A stretch of 64,000 nucleotides of DNA. Origin: DATJOJ01 sp035507035 (lineage in GTDB: Bacteria > Acidobacteriota > Terriglobia > Terriglobales > Acidobacteriaceae). Position numbers and translations under genes: made by a program. The stretch spans positions 62,001-126,000 of the forward strand of contig DATJOJ010000061.1 in the NCBI GenBank assembly GCA_035507035.1. The letters run 5' to 3'. Below the pieces are notes generated by a model. The model was given only the letters and a program-made list of their open reading frames with translations. It had not been told where the DNA came from and did not search any database. This document shows, one piece after another, positions 8,406-15,980 of this stretch; position 1 is the stretch's first letter; every line of letters begins with the position of its first letter.

Positions 8406-9392
8406 TTAGCTCCGGCTGGGTGCTGATTCCCGGCTCTGGGCAAGGAGTTTGGCGCATCTGTACACTGTGCTGGTATGGGGCATGGGGACGCCGACGCGTT
8501 CGCCTAGTTCAACCACCGATCCGACTAGGGCTTCCAATTCCATCGGTCGGCCGGCTTCGAGATCCTGCAACATTGACGTTCGATGCTCGCCGACCTTCGC
8601 CGCGCCCGCCATGCGCTGATCGACCGAAATCGGCAGCTCCATGCCTAGCTTATGAGAAACAGCTTCGACCTCGAGCATGATGTTGCGAATCACTTGCGAG
8701 ACTCCGGGATCGCGCAGCATTTGACCGATGGTCGAACGGGTGAGAGCGCTGACCGGATTCAGCGAAGCATTGCCCAGGACTTTGACCCAAATTTCCTGGC
8801 GAAGATGAGTCGTAATCGGGCAGCGCAGACCAGCAGTGACTAAAGCTTCGGCGATGCGGCGGCAACGATCGGAGCGCTCTCCATTCGGTTCTCCGATCGA
8901 AATGCGATTGCCCTCGATGTGTTGAATTACTCCCGGCGAAGTGATTTCGGTGGAAAAATAGACGATCGAGCCGACGACGCGGCGGATCTCAATGGCGGGC
9001 GGGATAACGCCCTTAGGATCGATGCAGCGCAGGCGCAGGCCATCGTATTCTCCGCCGAGGCCCTGGAAGTACCACCAGGGAATTCCATTCTGCGTGCTAA
9101 GTGCGACGGTGTCGGGGCCAAAGACGAAATGCAATTCAGGCGCGAGCGCACAAAGGCTGTGGGCTTTCACCCCCAGGATGACGACATCTGCTGCACCGGC
9201 TTCTTCGAGCGAGCCAACAACCTTCGGGTGGGCTTCAAAGTCTCCTTCAGCGCTTTTCACGTGCACGCCATTTCCTTGCATGGCACGCAAGTGTGGCCCG
9301 CGCGCGAAGAGGGTGACATCGAGTCCGGCGTTGGCCATGCGGGCACCCATATACGCGCCGATAGCGCCCGCACCCACGATCACAAATTTCAT
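8406..9392 (-). CDS. PanE/ApbA-family reductase, candidate oxalyl-CoA reductase
   Basis: A 328-residue NAD(P)-dependent reductase of the ketopantoate reductase family: Rossmann GAGAIG at residues 7-12, and the catalytic Lys204 with the Asn/Asn-Pro set in IWVKVLGNASLNPVSAL. ATG 9392 opens directly with the MKFVIVGAG strand; an ATG five codons upstream (9407) is possible. In Methylobacterium extorquens a member of this family, PanE2, is the oxalyl-CoA reductase that makes glyoxylate. Here the gene lies 49 bases behind an oxalate-CoA ligase and ahead of the oxalate oxidoreductase operon, with no pantothenate gene nearby, so the same reaction is inferred. A genuine ketopantoate reductase remains the alternative. 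Confidence 0.7.
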   Translation of the reverse strand: MKFVIVGAGAIGAYMGARMANAGLDVTLFARGPHLRAMQGNGVHVKSAEGDFEAHPKVVGSLEEAGAADVVILGVKAHSLCALAPELHFVFGPDTVALSTQNGIPWWYFQGLGGEYDGLRLRCIDPKGVIPPAIEIRRVVGSIVYFSTEITSPGVIQHIEGNRISIGEPNGERSDRCRRIAEALVTAGLRCPITTHLRQEIWVKVLGNASLNPVSALTRSTIGQMLRDPGVSQVIRNIMLEVEAVSHKLGMELPISVDQRMAGAAKVGEHRTSMLQDLEAGRPMELEALVGSVVELGERVGVPMPHTSTVYRCAKLLAQSRESAPSRS

Positions 9393-9441
9393 GTTTGAAG
9401 ATTCCATCGGATTGACTGTTTTAATTTAGCGATTTGATCGT

Positions 9442-10959
9442 CTAGCCTGACGACTGATCTTCGAGCAGCGTGCGAGCGACGACGCGGCGGCGAATTTTTC
9501 CGGTTGCTGTCGTGGGAATGCTATCCACCAAATAGATTTTACTCGGGCATTTATATTCCGCCAGATGTTCGCGACAGTGCTTGATCAGTTCGCGGTCATC
9601 GACGCTGCCGGGATTATGCAATACGACGGCCGCGGCGACTTCCTCGCCCAGTGTGGCATGCAGACATCCGAAGGTGACCGCGGCGGCGACGGCAGGATGC
9701 TTCAGCAAAACCTCATCCACTTCGTGAGGTGCGATGTTCTCGCCGCCGCGAATAATGATGTCTTTAATGCGGCCGGTCAGATGCAAATAGCAATCTTCGT
9801 CGACCATGCCTTGATCGCCAGTGCGAAACCACCCATTAACGAGAGCATGAGCATTGGCCTCGGGGTTGTTTTCATACCCGCGAAAAACGCTGGCCCCCTG
9901 GATCACGACTTCCCCGCGTTGGTTGGTGCCAAGATGGTTGCCATCTTTATCCATGATACTGACGCGAATACCGGTCCCGACCCCGACTGATCCGGCTTTG
10001 CGATGCCGCGGGGGCAGGGGATTGGAAGTCATCTGATGCGAAGCTTCGGTCATGCCATAGGCTTCGACAAAAGGTACGTCAACGAGATTCTCGATCTTGC
10101 TGATCAGTTCGGACGATAACGGTGCGCTGCAGGAGCGGATGAAGCGCAATGTGGCGGCTTCGGCCGGCTTATGATGGGCGCGGGCCAGCAGAAGTTGGTG
10201 CATCGTGGGTACGCCGGAATACCAGGTCACGCGATGCTCGCGAACTGTGCGCCAAAACGAAAGCGCGTTAAATTTCGTGGGAACGACCACTGTGCCCCCC
10301 GAAACCAGGGTTGCCATGGTTGAGCCGATCAATCCATGAATATGGAAAAGCGGCATGATGCAGAGGGACACGTCATCTTCGGTAAGAGCATACGTGTTGG
10401 CGATGTTGGCCGAAGAAACGGCGAGATTGAAATGCCGCAGAGGGACGCGCTTGGGTCGGCCGGTACTCCCACTTGTATGAAGTACGAGAGCAATGTCGTC
10501 CGCGGAAGGCTCAGTGGCCTTCCCGCCAGTGGGTGCGTTGACGATATGCACGAATCCTTTATCGCTCATCTCCACCGGAAGAATGGGAATCTTGAGATCG
10601 CCCGCGGCGGCGCGCACAAACTCTGCGCCGACGGGCGGGCAAAGCAAGAGGCGTGCGCCAGTGTCACGCAAGAAAAATAGAAATTCCTCGTACGGATATG
10701 CGGGATTCAGCGGTGCGGCAGTTCCTGCAATCGACGCCGCGAGAAAACTGACGATCGCGGGCAATCCGTTTGGCAAAGCAATGGCCACGCGATCGCCGCG
10801 AGAGATGCCGGCGGAGGCCAAGGCGTCGGCCATCTGCAAAACCTGCTGGCGCAGCGAGTCGTATGTGACTACTACGCTCATCTCGGGAACGGCAATCGCG
10901 GCATGACTATCCGCGAAGTGCAGAACGTCGAGTAACGTATGTACGGCCTTCAGGGTCAT
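9442..10959 (-). CDS. Oxalate-CoA ligase (AAE3/Pcs60-type AMP-forming ligase)
   Basis: A 505-residue ANL-superfamily acyl-CoA synthetase. The P-loop HTSGSTGRPK covers residues 161-170, the A5 motif is EAYGMTEASHQM, the hinge region is TGRIKDIIIRGGENI, and catalytic Lys488 sits in TATGKIRRR. By eye it follows plant AAE3 and yeast Pcs60, which are oxalyl-CoA synthetases, through diagnostic stretches: VPLRHFNLAVSSANI, TWYSGVPTMHQLLL, LRFIRSCSAPL and MTSNPLPPRHRKAGSVG. It activates oxalate to oxalyl-CoA using ATP. It is the first gene of a pair with the PanE-like reductase. No oxalyl-CoA decarboxylase or formyl-CoA transferase is present in the window, which favours reduction over decarboxylation as the next step. 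Confidence 0.82.
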   Translation of the reverse strand: MTLKAVHTLLDVLHFADSHAAIAVPEMSVVVTYDSLRQQVLQMADALASAGISRGDRVAIALPNGLPAIVSFLAASIAGTAAPLNPAYPYEEFLFFLRDTGARLLLCPPVGAEFVRAAAGDLKIPILPVEMSDKGFVHIVNAPTGGKATEPSADDIALVLHTSGSTGRPKRVPLRHFNLAVSSANIANTYALTEDDVSLCIMPLFHIHGLIGSTMATLVSGGTVVVPTKFNALSFWRTVREHRVTWYSGVPTMHQLLLARAHHKPAEAATLRFIRSCSAPLSSELISKIENLVDVPFVEAYGMTEASHQMTSNPLPPRHRKAGSVGVGTGIRVSIMDKDGNHLGTNQRGEVVIQGASVFRGYENNPEANAHALVNGWFRTGDQGMVDEDCYLHLTGRIKDIIIRGGENIAPHEVDEVLLKHPAVAAAVTFGCLHATLGEEVAAAVVLHNPGSVDDRELIKHCREHLAEYKCPSKIYLVDSIPTTATGKIRRRVVARTLLEDQSSG

Positions 10960-10975
10960 TCGTAATTGCCTTTAG

Positions 10976-10997
10976 CGCGTGTTGTTAACTCAACGCG
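10976..10997. promoter_or_regulatory. Imperfect palindrome upstream of the oxalate-CoA ligase
   Basis: CGCGT-N3-GTTAAC-N3-ACGCG (22 bp) is centred about 27 bases upstream of the ligase start codon. It is a plausible operator, but its sequence differs from the TGGTC-type site in front of the GntR gene. Confidence 0.35.
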
Positions 10998-11074
10998 ATC
11001 CTACTTAGTGCGAAGCTTGGATGATTAAATGTGCTATCGGTTTGTGCAATGGGGAGTTGCCCGAGTGCGGCGAG

Positions 11075-11284
11075 TTATTTTATCTGTGCCAATGCGTCGT
11101 TGACCGCGCCCTCCTCTGGCTTGCACTCATGCTTTTCGAAATCGGCTTGCAGTTGGAGCTTGGCCTGATCGGTGTCCAGCAGAAACTCCTGTCGCGTACG
11201 AAACGTCAATCGGCAAAGATCGCAATAGGCCACGCTAGGCGTGACCCCGATAAATCGGGCGATTCTCATATTTCGGTCCGGCAT
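11075..11284 (-). CDS. Small conserved-looking protein with CxxC motif (69 aa)
   Basis: The downstream part reads as a compact protein: IGVTPSVAYCDLCRLTF (a single CxxC), a TRQEFLLDTDQAKLQLQADFEKHECK helix, and an acidic-to-polar tail. Short proteins of this pattern (CxxC, then a long amphipathic helix with 'LQxxFxxH') recur in Acidobacteriota and are unassigned. The frame is open up to 11383, but the first Met with protein-like sequence after it is at 11284 (Met at 11269 is another choice); no ribosome-binding site decides. It may bind a metal through the Cys pair together with the later His and Cys. Confidence 0.55.
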   Translation of the reverse strand: MPDRNMRIARFIGVTPSVAYCDLCRLTFRTRQEFLLDTDQAKLQLQADFEKHECKPEEGAVNDALAQIK

Positions 11285-11468
11285 GGCAACATCATGGCCT
11301 TGCGCAGGAAGCGAGTCAAATCGCGGGCCCGCCCGGCTGATTTCAAGCTCCAATACCGCAGTGCAATATCTTACCCTAATCACGGATGCACTTCTGTGAC
11401 TGGTGTAGTATTTGGACGAAGTTGGATGAGACGTCGCAAGATCTACTCACGGCTGCAGGGATTGCTTT

Positions 11469-12290
11469 ATGTCGGATGAAGAAGTTGACGCCATAGCGCG
11501 AGAGTTGTTCTCGGCCTATGAATCGGGCCAAATGCTTGCTGGACCGCTATCAGCTCGGGAGGGTTTCAGGCTCGATGTAGCATACGCAGTGGAGGCCCGG
11601 CTCAAGCAAATCCGCGAGGCTGCGGGGCATCGCGCGGTAGGACGCAAAGTCGGATATGCGAACAAGGCGATGTGGCGAATTCTCAAGCTTGAGACTCTGG
11701 TTTGGGGACACATGTACGACGACACGGTGTATTACGCCGAGAACAATAACGCTAGCCTGAAGATTGCCCATCCGCGCTCATTGAAAGTTGAGCCGGAGAT
11801 TGTTTTTGGTTTGCGAGAGGCAGTTACTATGCCCGGCCTGGATGCGACCGGCGCGTTGGAGCGCACGGACTGGCTGGCGCTGGGATTTGAAGTTATCGAT
11901 TGTCCTTATCCCGGGTGGCAGTTTCAACCGAGCGATTTTGTTGCGTCGTTTGGACTGCATGCAGCGCTGGTGGTTGGAGAGAAGATGAAAGTTCACCGGG
12001 AGTCGATCGGAAAACTGGTAGAGGAGTTACCGAAATTCACCGTGCGAGTTTCGAAGAATGGGAGGTTTGTTGAGGAAGGTTCCGGGAGGAATTCGCTGCG
12101 CAGCCCGGCATCGTGTTTAGCGGAACTGGGCACGGCGATCTTAAAGCGGTTTCCGGATGAACCGTTAACAACGGGAGAACTCATCAGTTCAGGCACTCTT
12201 ACGGCGGGACATCTCACCGAAGAAGGCGATCGCTGGACGGCCGAAGTGCAGGGGCTGGAACTCCCGGCGCTGACGCTAGAGATGAGTTGA
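11469..12290 (+). CDS. 2-keto-4-pentenoate hydratase / oxalocrotonate decarboxylase family (MhpD-like)
   Basis: The 273-residue product belongs to the fumarylacetoacetate-hydrolase-fold hydratase/decarboxylase group (MhpD, DmpE, DmpH): GRKVGYANKAMW near residue 60, the metal-binding KVEPEIVFGL around 108-117, a later ALGFEVIDC acidic residue, and SSGTLTAG near the C-terminus. Family members hydrate 2-hydroxypenta-2,4-dienoate or decarboxylate 4-oxalocrotonate in meta-cleavage pathways. No ring-cleavage dioxygenase or other pathway gene is nearby, so the actual substrate is open. It is transcribed away from the oxalate genes. A dicarboxylate-type substrate would fit the neighbourhood but is speculation. 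Confidence 0.8.
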   Translation: MSDEEVDAIARELFSAYESGQMLAGPLSAREGFRLDVAYAVEARLKQIREAAGHRAVGRKVGYANKAMWRILKLETLVWGHMYDDTVYYAENNNASLKIAHPRSLKVEPEIVFGLREAVTMPGLDATGALERTDWLALGFEVIDCPYPGWQFQPSDFVASFGLHAALVVGEKMKVHRESIGKLVEELPKFTVRVSKNGRFVEEGSGRNSLRSPASCLAELGTAILKRFPDEPLTTGELISSGTLTAGHLTEEGDRWTAEVQGLELPALTLEMS

Positions 12291-12299
12291 ATTTCTTGC

Positions 12300-12346
12300 G
12301 AAGTCATCCCGAGCGTAGCCGTTCTTGTGGCGGAGCGAGGGACTTC
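12300..12346. repeat. REP-like intergenic palindrome (GTCATCCCGAGC type)
   Basis: GAAGTC at 12300-12305 and GACTTC at 12341-12346 close an inverted repeat containing ATCCCGAGCG and GGAGCGAGGGA. The same ATCCC...GAGCGAGGGA theme forms the larger element at 62600-62679. Such dispersed palindromes are common between genes in Acidobacteriota. Confidence 0.6.
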
Positions 12347-12678
12347 AAAGCGCAATGGCCGGGTTTTCGGTGAGATTTCCCGACGACCCCATCAGGTACA
12401 AAAGTGGAAGTCTCCTGACGCGTCTTTACGTGCTGTTGATACGAATCGCTTCTCGGAGAGCCATAACTTCCCCCAAGTTTACTGCGGTTGTTTTCAATGG
12501 CACTCCGGCGAATTTCATCGTTGTCTCAGATGCATTTATCAAGGCCGCATTGGCTTAAGCCGCAATCACCGGCCTCCTCTACGACACACGATAGTAACTT
12601 TACAATTCACACTTAAGGGATAGCTTAAGAAATAGGGAATTGTGTGCGCAGGTCGACGTCCCGATGAGGAAGATTGCG
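12347..12678. other. Intergenic stretch without a recognised gene
   Basis: About 330 bases between the REP-like element and the PstS start. Short open frames exist on the plus strand but lack ribosome-binding sites and protein-like composition. The last 60 bases probably hold the pstS promoter; I cannot place it with confidence. Confidence 0.5.
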
Positions 12679-13752
12679 ATGGGGAAAACGGGGAAGTTTT
12701 CACTGCTCAGCCGTACCGCACTCGGGCGCGGTCGTGGAATCGCTTGGGGCTGGTGGGTGCTTACATTTGCGTTGGTGATGAGTTTTGCCCTTGCCCAAGC
12801 ACAGGACTCGATCGTCCTGGTCGGATCGGGTTCCACCGTCCCCGCTCCTCTTTATAACCGCTGGGCGCCAGAGTACGGCAAGCGGAGCACGAAAATTCAG
12901 ATGAAGTATCTACCTATCGGCACCAGCGAAGGGATCAAGCAAATTTCCCATGGCACGGGTGATTTTGGAGCGGGGGAAGTTCCGCTGACTGCGAAGCAGC
13001 GCTCTGATGGAGGGTTGGTCGACTTGCCGGTCGTGATTATCGGCATCGTTCCGATTTACAACTTGCCGGGCGTGCATCAGACGTTGCGGCTTTCGGGAGA
13101 CGTGCTGGCGGAAATTTTTCTGGGCGAGGTGAAGACCTGGAACGCGCCGCAGATTGCCAAGCTGAATCCTGACATTACGCTGCCCAATTTGCCAATCCAG
13201 GTGGTGAACCGGCCCGGTGGGAAGGGAACGAATTATGTTTTCAGCGAATTTCTTTCCAAAGCCAGCTCCAAGTTTCGGGATCAGATTGGCGTCAGCCCTT
13301 CACCGAGTTGGCCGGTTGGAATTCCAGCCGAGCGCAGTTCGGATATGGCCGATAGGGTGAAGAGCACGCCAGGCGCGATCGGTTATGCAGAACTGGAATA
13401 CGCGATGAAGGGAAATATTTCGCAAGCAGCGGTGGAGAATCCGGCGGGGAAGTTTGTTCAGGCATCCGCAGAAAGTATTACTGAGGCGTGCCGGGCAGTG
13501 GAGTCGCCGCAGTGGAACAACTTTTCAGCATCATTGATCGATGCCTCAGCTCCGCATTCGTATCCGATTACCAGCTTCACCTGGATCTACGTGAAGACCC
13601 AATCCACCGATTCGGCGCGGGCGGCTGCGCTAACTGATTTTCTCGACTGGATGTATTCTGACGGGCAGCAATTTGCCGGGCAAGAAGGCTATTCCGCATT
13701 GCCGCAACCTCTACTCGCCGCAGTCAGAAAGAAGGTTAAAACCTTGAGATAG
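12679..13752 (+). CDS. pstS: PstS-like phosphate-binding protein
   Basis: A periplasmic solute-binding protein of the PstS family: an N-terminal export signal with a hydrophobic core (WGWWVLTFALVMSFALAQAQ), then the phosphate-loop strand LVGSGSTVPAPLYNRW, ISHGTGDFGAGEVPL (the Ser/Asp-containing second loop), and NRPGGKGTNYVFSEFL as the third phosphate contact. Start 12679 is preferred because GAGGAAG lies just upstream; ATG 12664 and TTG 12640 are in frame. No pstC, pstA, pstB or phoU follows, so it is an orphan binding protein. It could feed a Pst transporter encoded elsewhere or act as a phosphate scavenger or sensor. Confidence 0.85.
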   Translation: MGKTGKFSLLSRTALGRGRGIAWGWWVLTFALVMSFALAQAQDSIVLVGSGSTVPAPLYNRWAPEYGKRSTKIQMKYLPIGTSEGIKQISHGTGDFGAGEVPLTAKQRSDGGLVDLPVVIIGIVPIYNLPGVHQTLRLSGDVLAEIFLGEVKTWNAPQIAKLNPDITLPNLPIQVVNRPGGKGTNYVFSEFLSKASSKFRDQIGVSPSPSWPVGIPAERSSDMADRVKSTPGAIGYAELEYAMKGNISQAAVENPAGKFVQASAESITEACRAVESPQWNNFSASLIDASAPHSYPITSFTWIYVKTQSTDSARAAALTDFLDWMYSDGQQFAGQEGYSALPQPLLAAVRKKVKTLR

Positions 13753-13799
13753 CGGCGCATCCCGCGGGCGTGTAGAATCGCAACTTCTGAGAGGAAGAA

Positions 13800-14291
13800 A
13801 TGCGAAACTATTTTGCCTGTCTCTGCCTTTCCTTGCTGCTTGTTTCGTTGTTCTGCTTGAGCCAGCAACTACCCGCGAAAGCCCCCACAGAATTTGGCAA
13901 GCCATCGAATCCACCGCCAAAATCCCAGTTAGAAGCAGAGTTCCAGGCCAGAGTCGAAGCGGAGTGGAACGCGATTAAGGCAAAAGACAAGAAGGTATAC
14001 GGAGACCTGCTCGCGGACGACTACGAAGGCGTCGAAGTCGACAGCAAGGGTGAGAGGAACAAGCTTCAGGCGATCAATGAGCTGGCGGAAGGCAACATTT
14101 CCCGGTACACCTTGTGGGGATTCAAATTGATCCCGTTGGGACCGGACGCGAATTTTGTGATTTATGAAGTTACGATGCAGTTCCCGCCGAAATCGGAGGT
14201 GCGCTTCTCGCGAGTGTACATAACAGAACTCTGGCTCAAGCGCGCCGGGGAATGGAAAATCGTGCATTACCAGGAGACCCACGTGAAGTAG
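13800..14291 (+). CDS. Secreted DUF4440/SnoaL-like (NTF2-fold) protein
   Basis: 163 residues: a signal peptide ending around LSQQLPAKA, a Pro-rich spacer, then a single NTF2-like domain (QARVEAEWNAIKAKDKKVYGDLLADDYEGVEVDSKG ... ELWLKRAGEWKIVHYQETHV). The closing 'W-K-I-V-H-Y-Q-E-T' strand is the usual DUF4440 signature. These domains bind small ligands or act as polyketide-cyclase-like enzymes; no catalytic set is obvious here. GAGAGGAAG precedes the start by a proper distance. The gene follows pstS by about 50 bases but no functional link is apparent. Confidence 0.75.
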   Translation: MRNYFACLCLSLLLVSLFCLSQQLPAKAPTEFGKPSNPPPKSQLEAEFQARVEAEWNAIKAKDKKVYGDLLADDYEGVEVDSKGERNKLQAINELAEGNISRYTLWGFKLIPLGPDANFVIYEVTMQFPPKSEVRFSRVYITELWLKRAGEWKIVHYQETHVK

Positions 14292-14376
14292 CTCGCCAAA
14301 GCTAAGACAGGACATTATTCAACACCTTGGGTGACGTGCTTTGTATACTTATGGAAAGCTCGCCTGGGGAGAAAAT

Positions 14377-14757
14377 ATGTTCAAGTTTATGACGTTCATG
14401 CTCGCGCTCTGCGCAAGCATCTCTTTGGCCGCGCAGACAGGCGCAAATCAACCGGCCAACTCCGATCAAGGTCAATCCAAGAAACACAAAGACGAGGTCA
14501 CTGTACGAGGGTGCGTCAGCAAGCAAAACAGCGACTACATTCTGATGCAAACGGACCCGGGGAATGCGTATCAGCTGGAAAAGTCTCGTAATCTACATCT
14601 GGCTCACTATTTAGGTAAGGAAGTGGAAGTCACAGGAAGGGAATCTCCTTCAATGGCGACCAGTTCTGACTACTTAGCAAGGTCGGGTGTCGCCAGTCCA
14701 GTGACCATACGAATCCGCACCATCAAGACAATCGCAGAACGGTGCGGAGCAAATTGA
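14377..14757 (+). CDS. Small secreted protein, first of a tandem pair
   Basis: ATG 14377 has a GGGGAGA site and begins a signal peptide (MFKFMTFMLALCASISLAAQ). The mature part is one small beta domain: VTVRGCVSKQNSDYILMQTDPGNAYQLE..LAHYLGKEVEVTGRESPSMATSSD. It matches its downstream neighbour (14846) almost motif by motif, so the two arose by tandem duplication. The fold resembles the OB-like DUF5818 proteins common in Acidobacteriota (RGCVS ... EVTG). Role unknown; both have a conserved cysteine after RG and one near the C-terminus that could form a disulfide. Confidence 0.7.
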   Translation: MFKFMTFMLALCASISLAAQTGANQPANSDQGQSKKHKDEVTVRGCVSKQNSDYILMQTDPGNAYQLEKSRNLHLAHYLGKEVEVTGRESPSMATSSDYLARSGVASPVTIRIRTIKTIAERCGAN

Positions 14758-14845
14758 AGAGAGCGCAGCTTCGCACGCAACCTGGATCAGCATTGTGCCA
14801 TCCAATGCTCGGAGAAGTGTGTGCAGGGTGAAATAAGGAGCAACT

Positions 14846-15202
14846 ATGAAAAAGATCCTGTTTCTGGTGCTGCTGACGATCGGGGGCTTTACGCTGGCCG
14901 AAGCGGCGAATGCCAGCGATAACAACAATAAGAACGGCAATGTAACGGTTCGTGGCTGCGTGAGCAAGAGCGCGGGAGACTACGTACTTATGCAGGAAAA
15001 TCCCGGCAATAGTTACGAACTCCACGGCAGCCGTGATATAAAGCTGAGCCAATATCTGGGGCAAAGAGTGGAAGTGACTGGCCCGAAGTCTTCGACGATG
15101 GCTACGAGCTCCGACATGGGCGACCGAGAGGGCGCGGGAAGTTCGGTGACGATCACAGTCAAATCAATCAAGACGCTGGCGAAGGAATGTCAGTCACGCT
15201 AG
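14846..15202 (+). CDS. Small secreted protein, second of a tandem pair
   Basis: 118 residues with an AAGGAG-type site (AATAAGGAGCAACT) and a signal peptide ending ANA near residue 23. It shares with the upstream gene the blocks VTVRGCVSK, DYVLMQENPGNSYEL, YLGQRVEVTG, TMATSSD and SVTITVKSIKTLAKEC. The mature region is Asn/Lys-rich at its start. The same DUF5818-like, OB-type assignment applies and is a family-level guess. The two genes are 88 bases apart and may be one transcript. Confidence 0.72.
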   Translation: MKKILFLVLLTIGGFTLAEAANASDNNNKNGNVTVRGCVSKSAGDYVLMQENPGNSYELHGSRDIKLSQYLGQRVEVTGPKSSTMATSSDMGDREGAGSSVTITVKSIKTLAKECQSR

Positions 15203-15216
15203 ATATCTGAACGTCG

Positions 15217-15837
15217 TTATTCACAATCTGGCGGCATCGCCATAATTGCCGATTCGGAATTGCAAGGTGGTTTCTTCTTAGCCGGCTCCAAGAGCGCGGG
15301 ACGGTTGTAGCGCAGGATCCACAAGCCCTGATTATTGGTGAGGTAGATCAGGCCGTGTCCGCCGTCCGGCAATAGGCTAGTAACGCCGTTAAACTCCTGC
15401 AGCACTTTCGGGTTTCGCGGATCGGCGAGATCGAGAATGCGCACCGTCTCGGTAGGATTGTTGCTGCTGGTTAGCGTGTCGGATTTCTTTTCTGGAGCTT
15501 GAGCGATGGCTACATCCGGGCTGACCATCTGCACATTGCCGGCTGTGGCGGGATTGGGCGCGGCGGTGCGCTTCAGCAGATTCGGCTTGTCCGGCTTGCT
15601 GACATCGACGACCATATAGCCTTGCTTCGAAGCCTGCTGGACGTACAAGTAGTGTTTGTTGTCTTCTCTCTGCAAGAACATCTGATTGCCGGTGGCTTGC
15701 GGCAGAGGCAGATGCGCGATCACGGTCGCTGGAACATCGGTTGGTTTCTTGGGTGGCTCATCTTTAGCGGAGGCGAAAGGTCTAACGAAGAGAAGCAGGG
15801 CGAAGACGGGAAGAAAGGTCGCACGGAAAATTCTCAT
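15217..15837 (-). CDS. Secreted LVIVD/beta-propeller-like protein
   Basis: A 206-residue exported protein (signal peptide ending FASA, about residue 24). Three short repeats of the LVIVD type are visible: GYMVVDVSKPDKPNLLKR, VRILDLADPRNPKVLQEF and GHGLIYLTNNQGLWILRYN. LVIVD repeats build surface propellers of unknown function. Three or four blades are too few for a closed propeller, so the protein is either partial or oligomeric. It converges on the tandem pair to its left, with only 14 bases between stops. Confidence 0.65.
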   Translation of the reverse strand: MRIFRATFLPVFALLLFVRPFASAKDEPPKKPTDVPATVIAHLPLPQATGNQMFLQREDNKHYLYVQQASKQGYMVVDVSKPDKPNLLKRTAAPNPATAGNVQMVSPDVAIAQAPEKKSDTLTSSNNPTETVRILDLADPRNPKVLQEFNGVTSLLPDGGHGLIYLTNNQGLWILRYNRPALLEPAKKKPPCNSESAIMAMPPDCE

Positions 15838-15925
15838 ATTAACTCCGCAACATCAACTTTAGGCGAGTGTATCGTAAGCTTGTGGCAAACGTCCATGCGT
15901 TGTGATGAAAGCCGATGGTCGTGAG

Positions 15926-15957
15926 AAACCCGGATGGCGCGAGTTCCATCCGGGTTT
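15926..15957 (-). terminator. Intrinsic terminator after the lipoprotein gene
   Basis: A perfect 12-bp stem, AAACCCGGATGG (15926-15937) with CCATCCGGGTTT (15946-15957), lies 23 bases past the stop at 15981. T-rich sequence follows on both strands, so it may act in both directions, also shielding the convergent side. Confidence 0.8.
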
Positions 15958-15980
15958 TGTCGGTTGATTTCGTAATTCTC

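Noticed and set aside
12325..12623. Two overlapping short plus-strand frames between the MhpD-like and pstS genes
   Set aside because: Neither has a ribosome-binding site or a recognisable fold; the first begins inside a REP-like palindrome.
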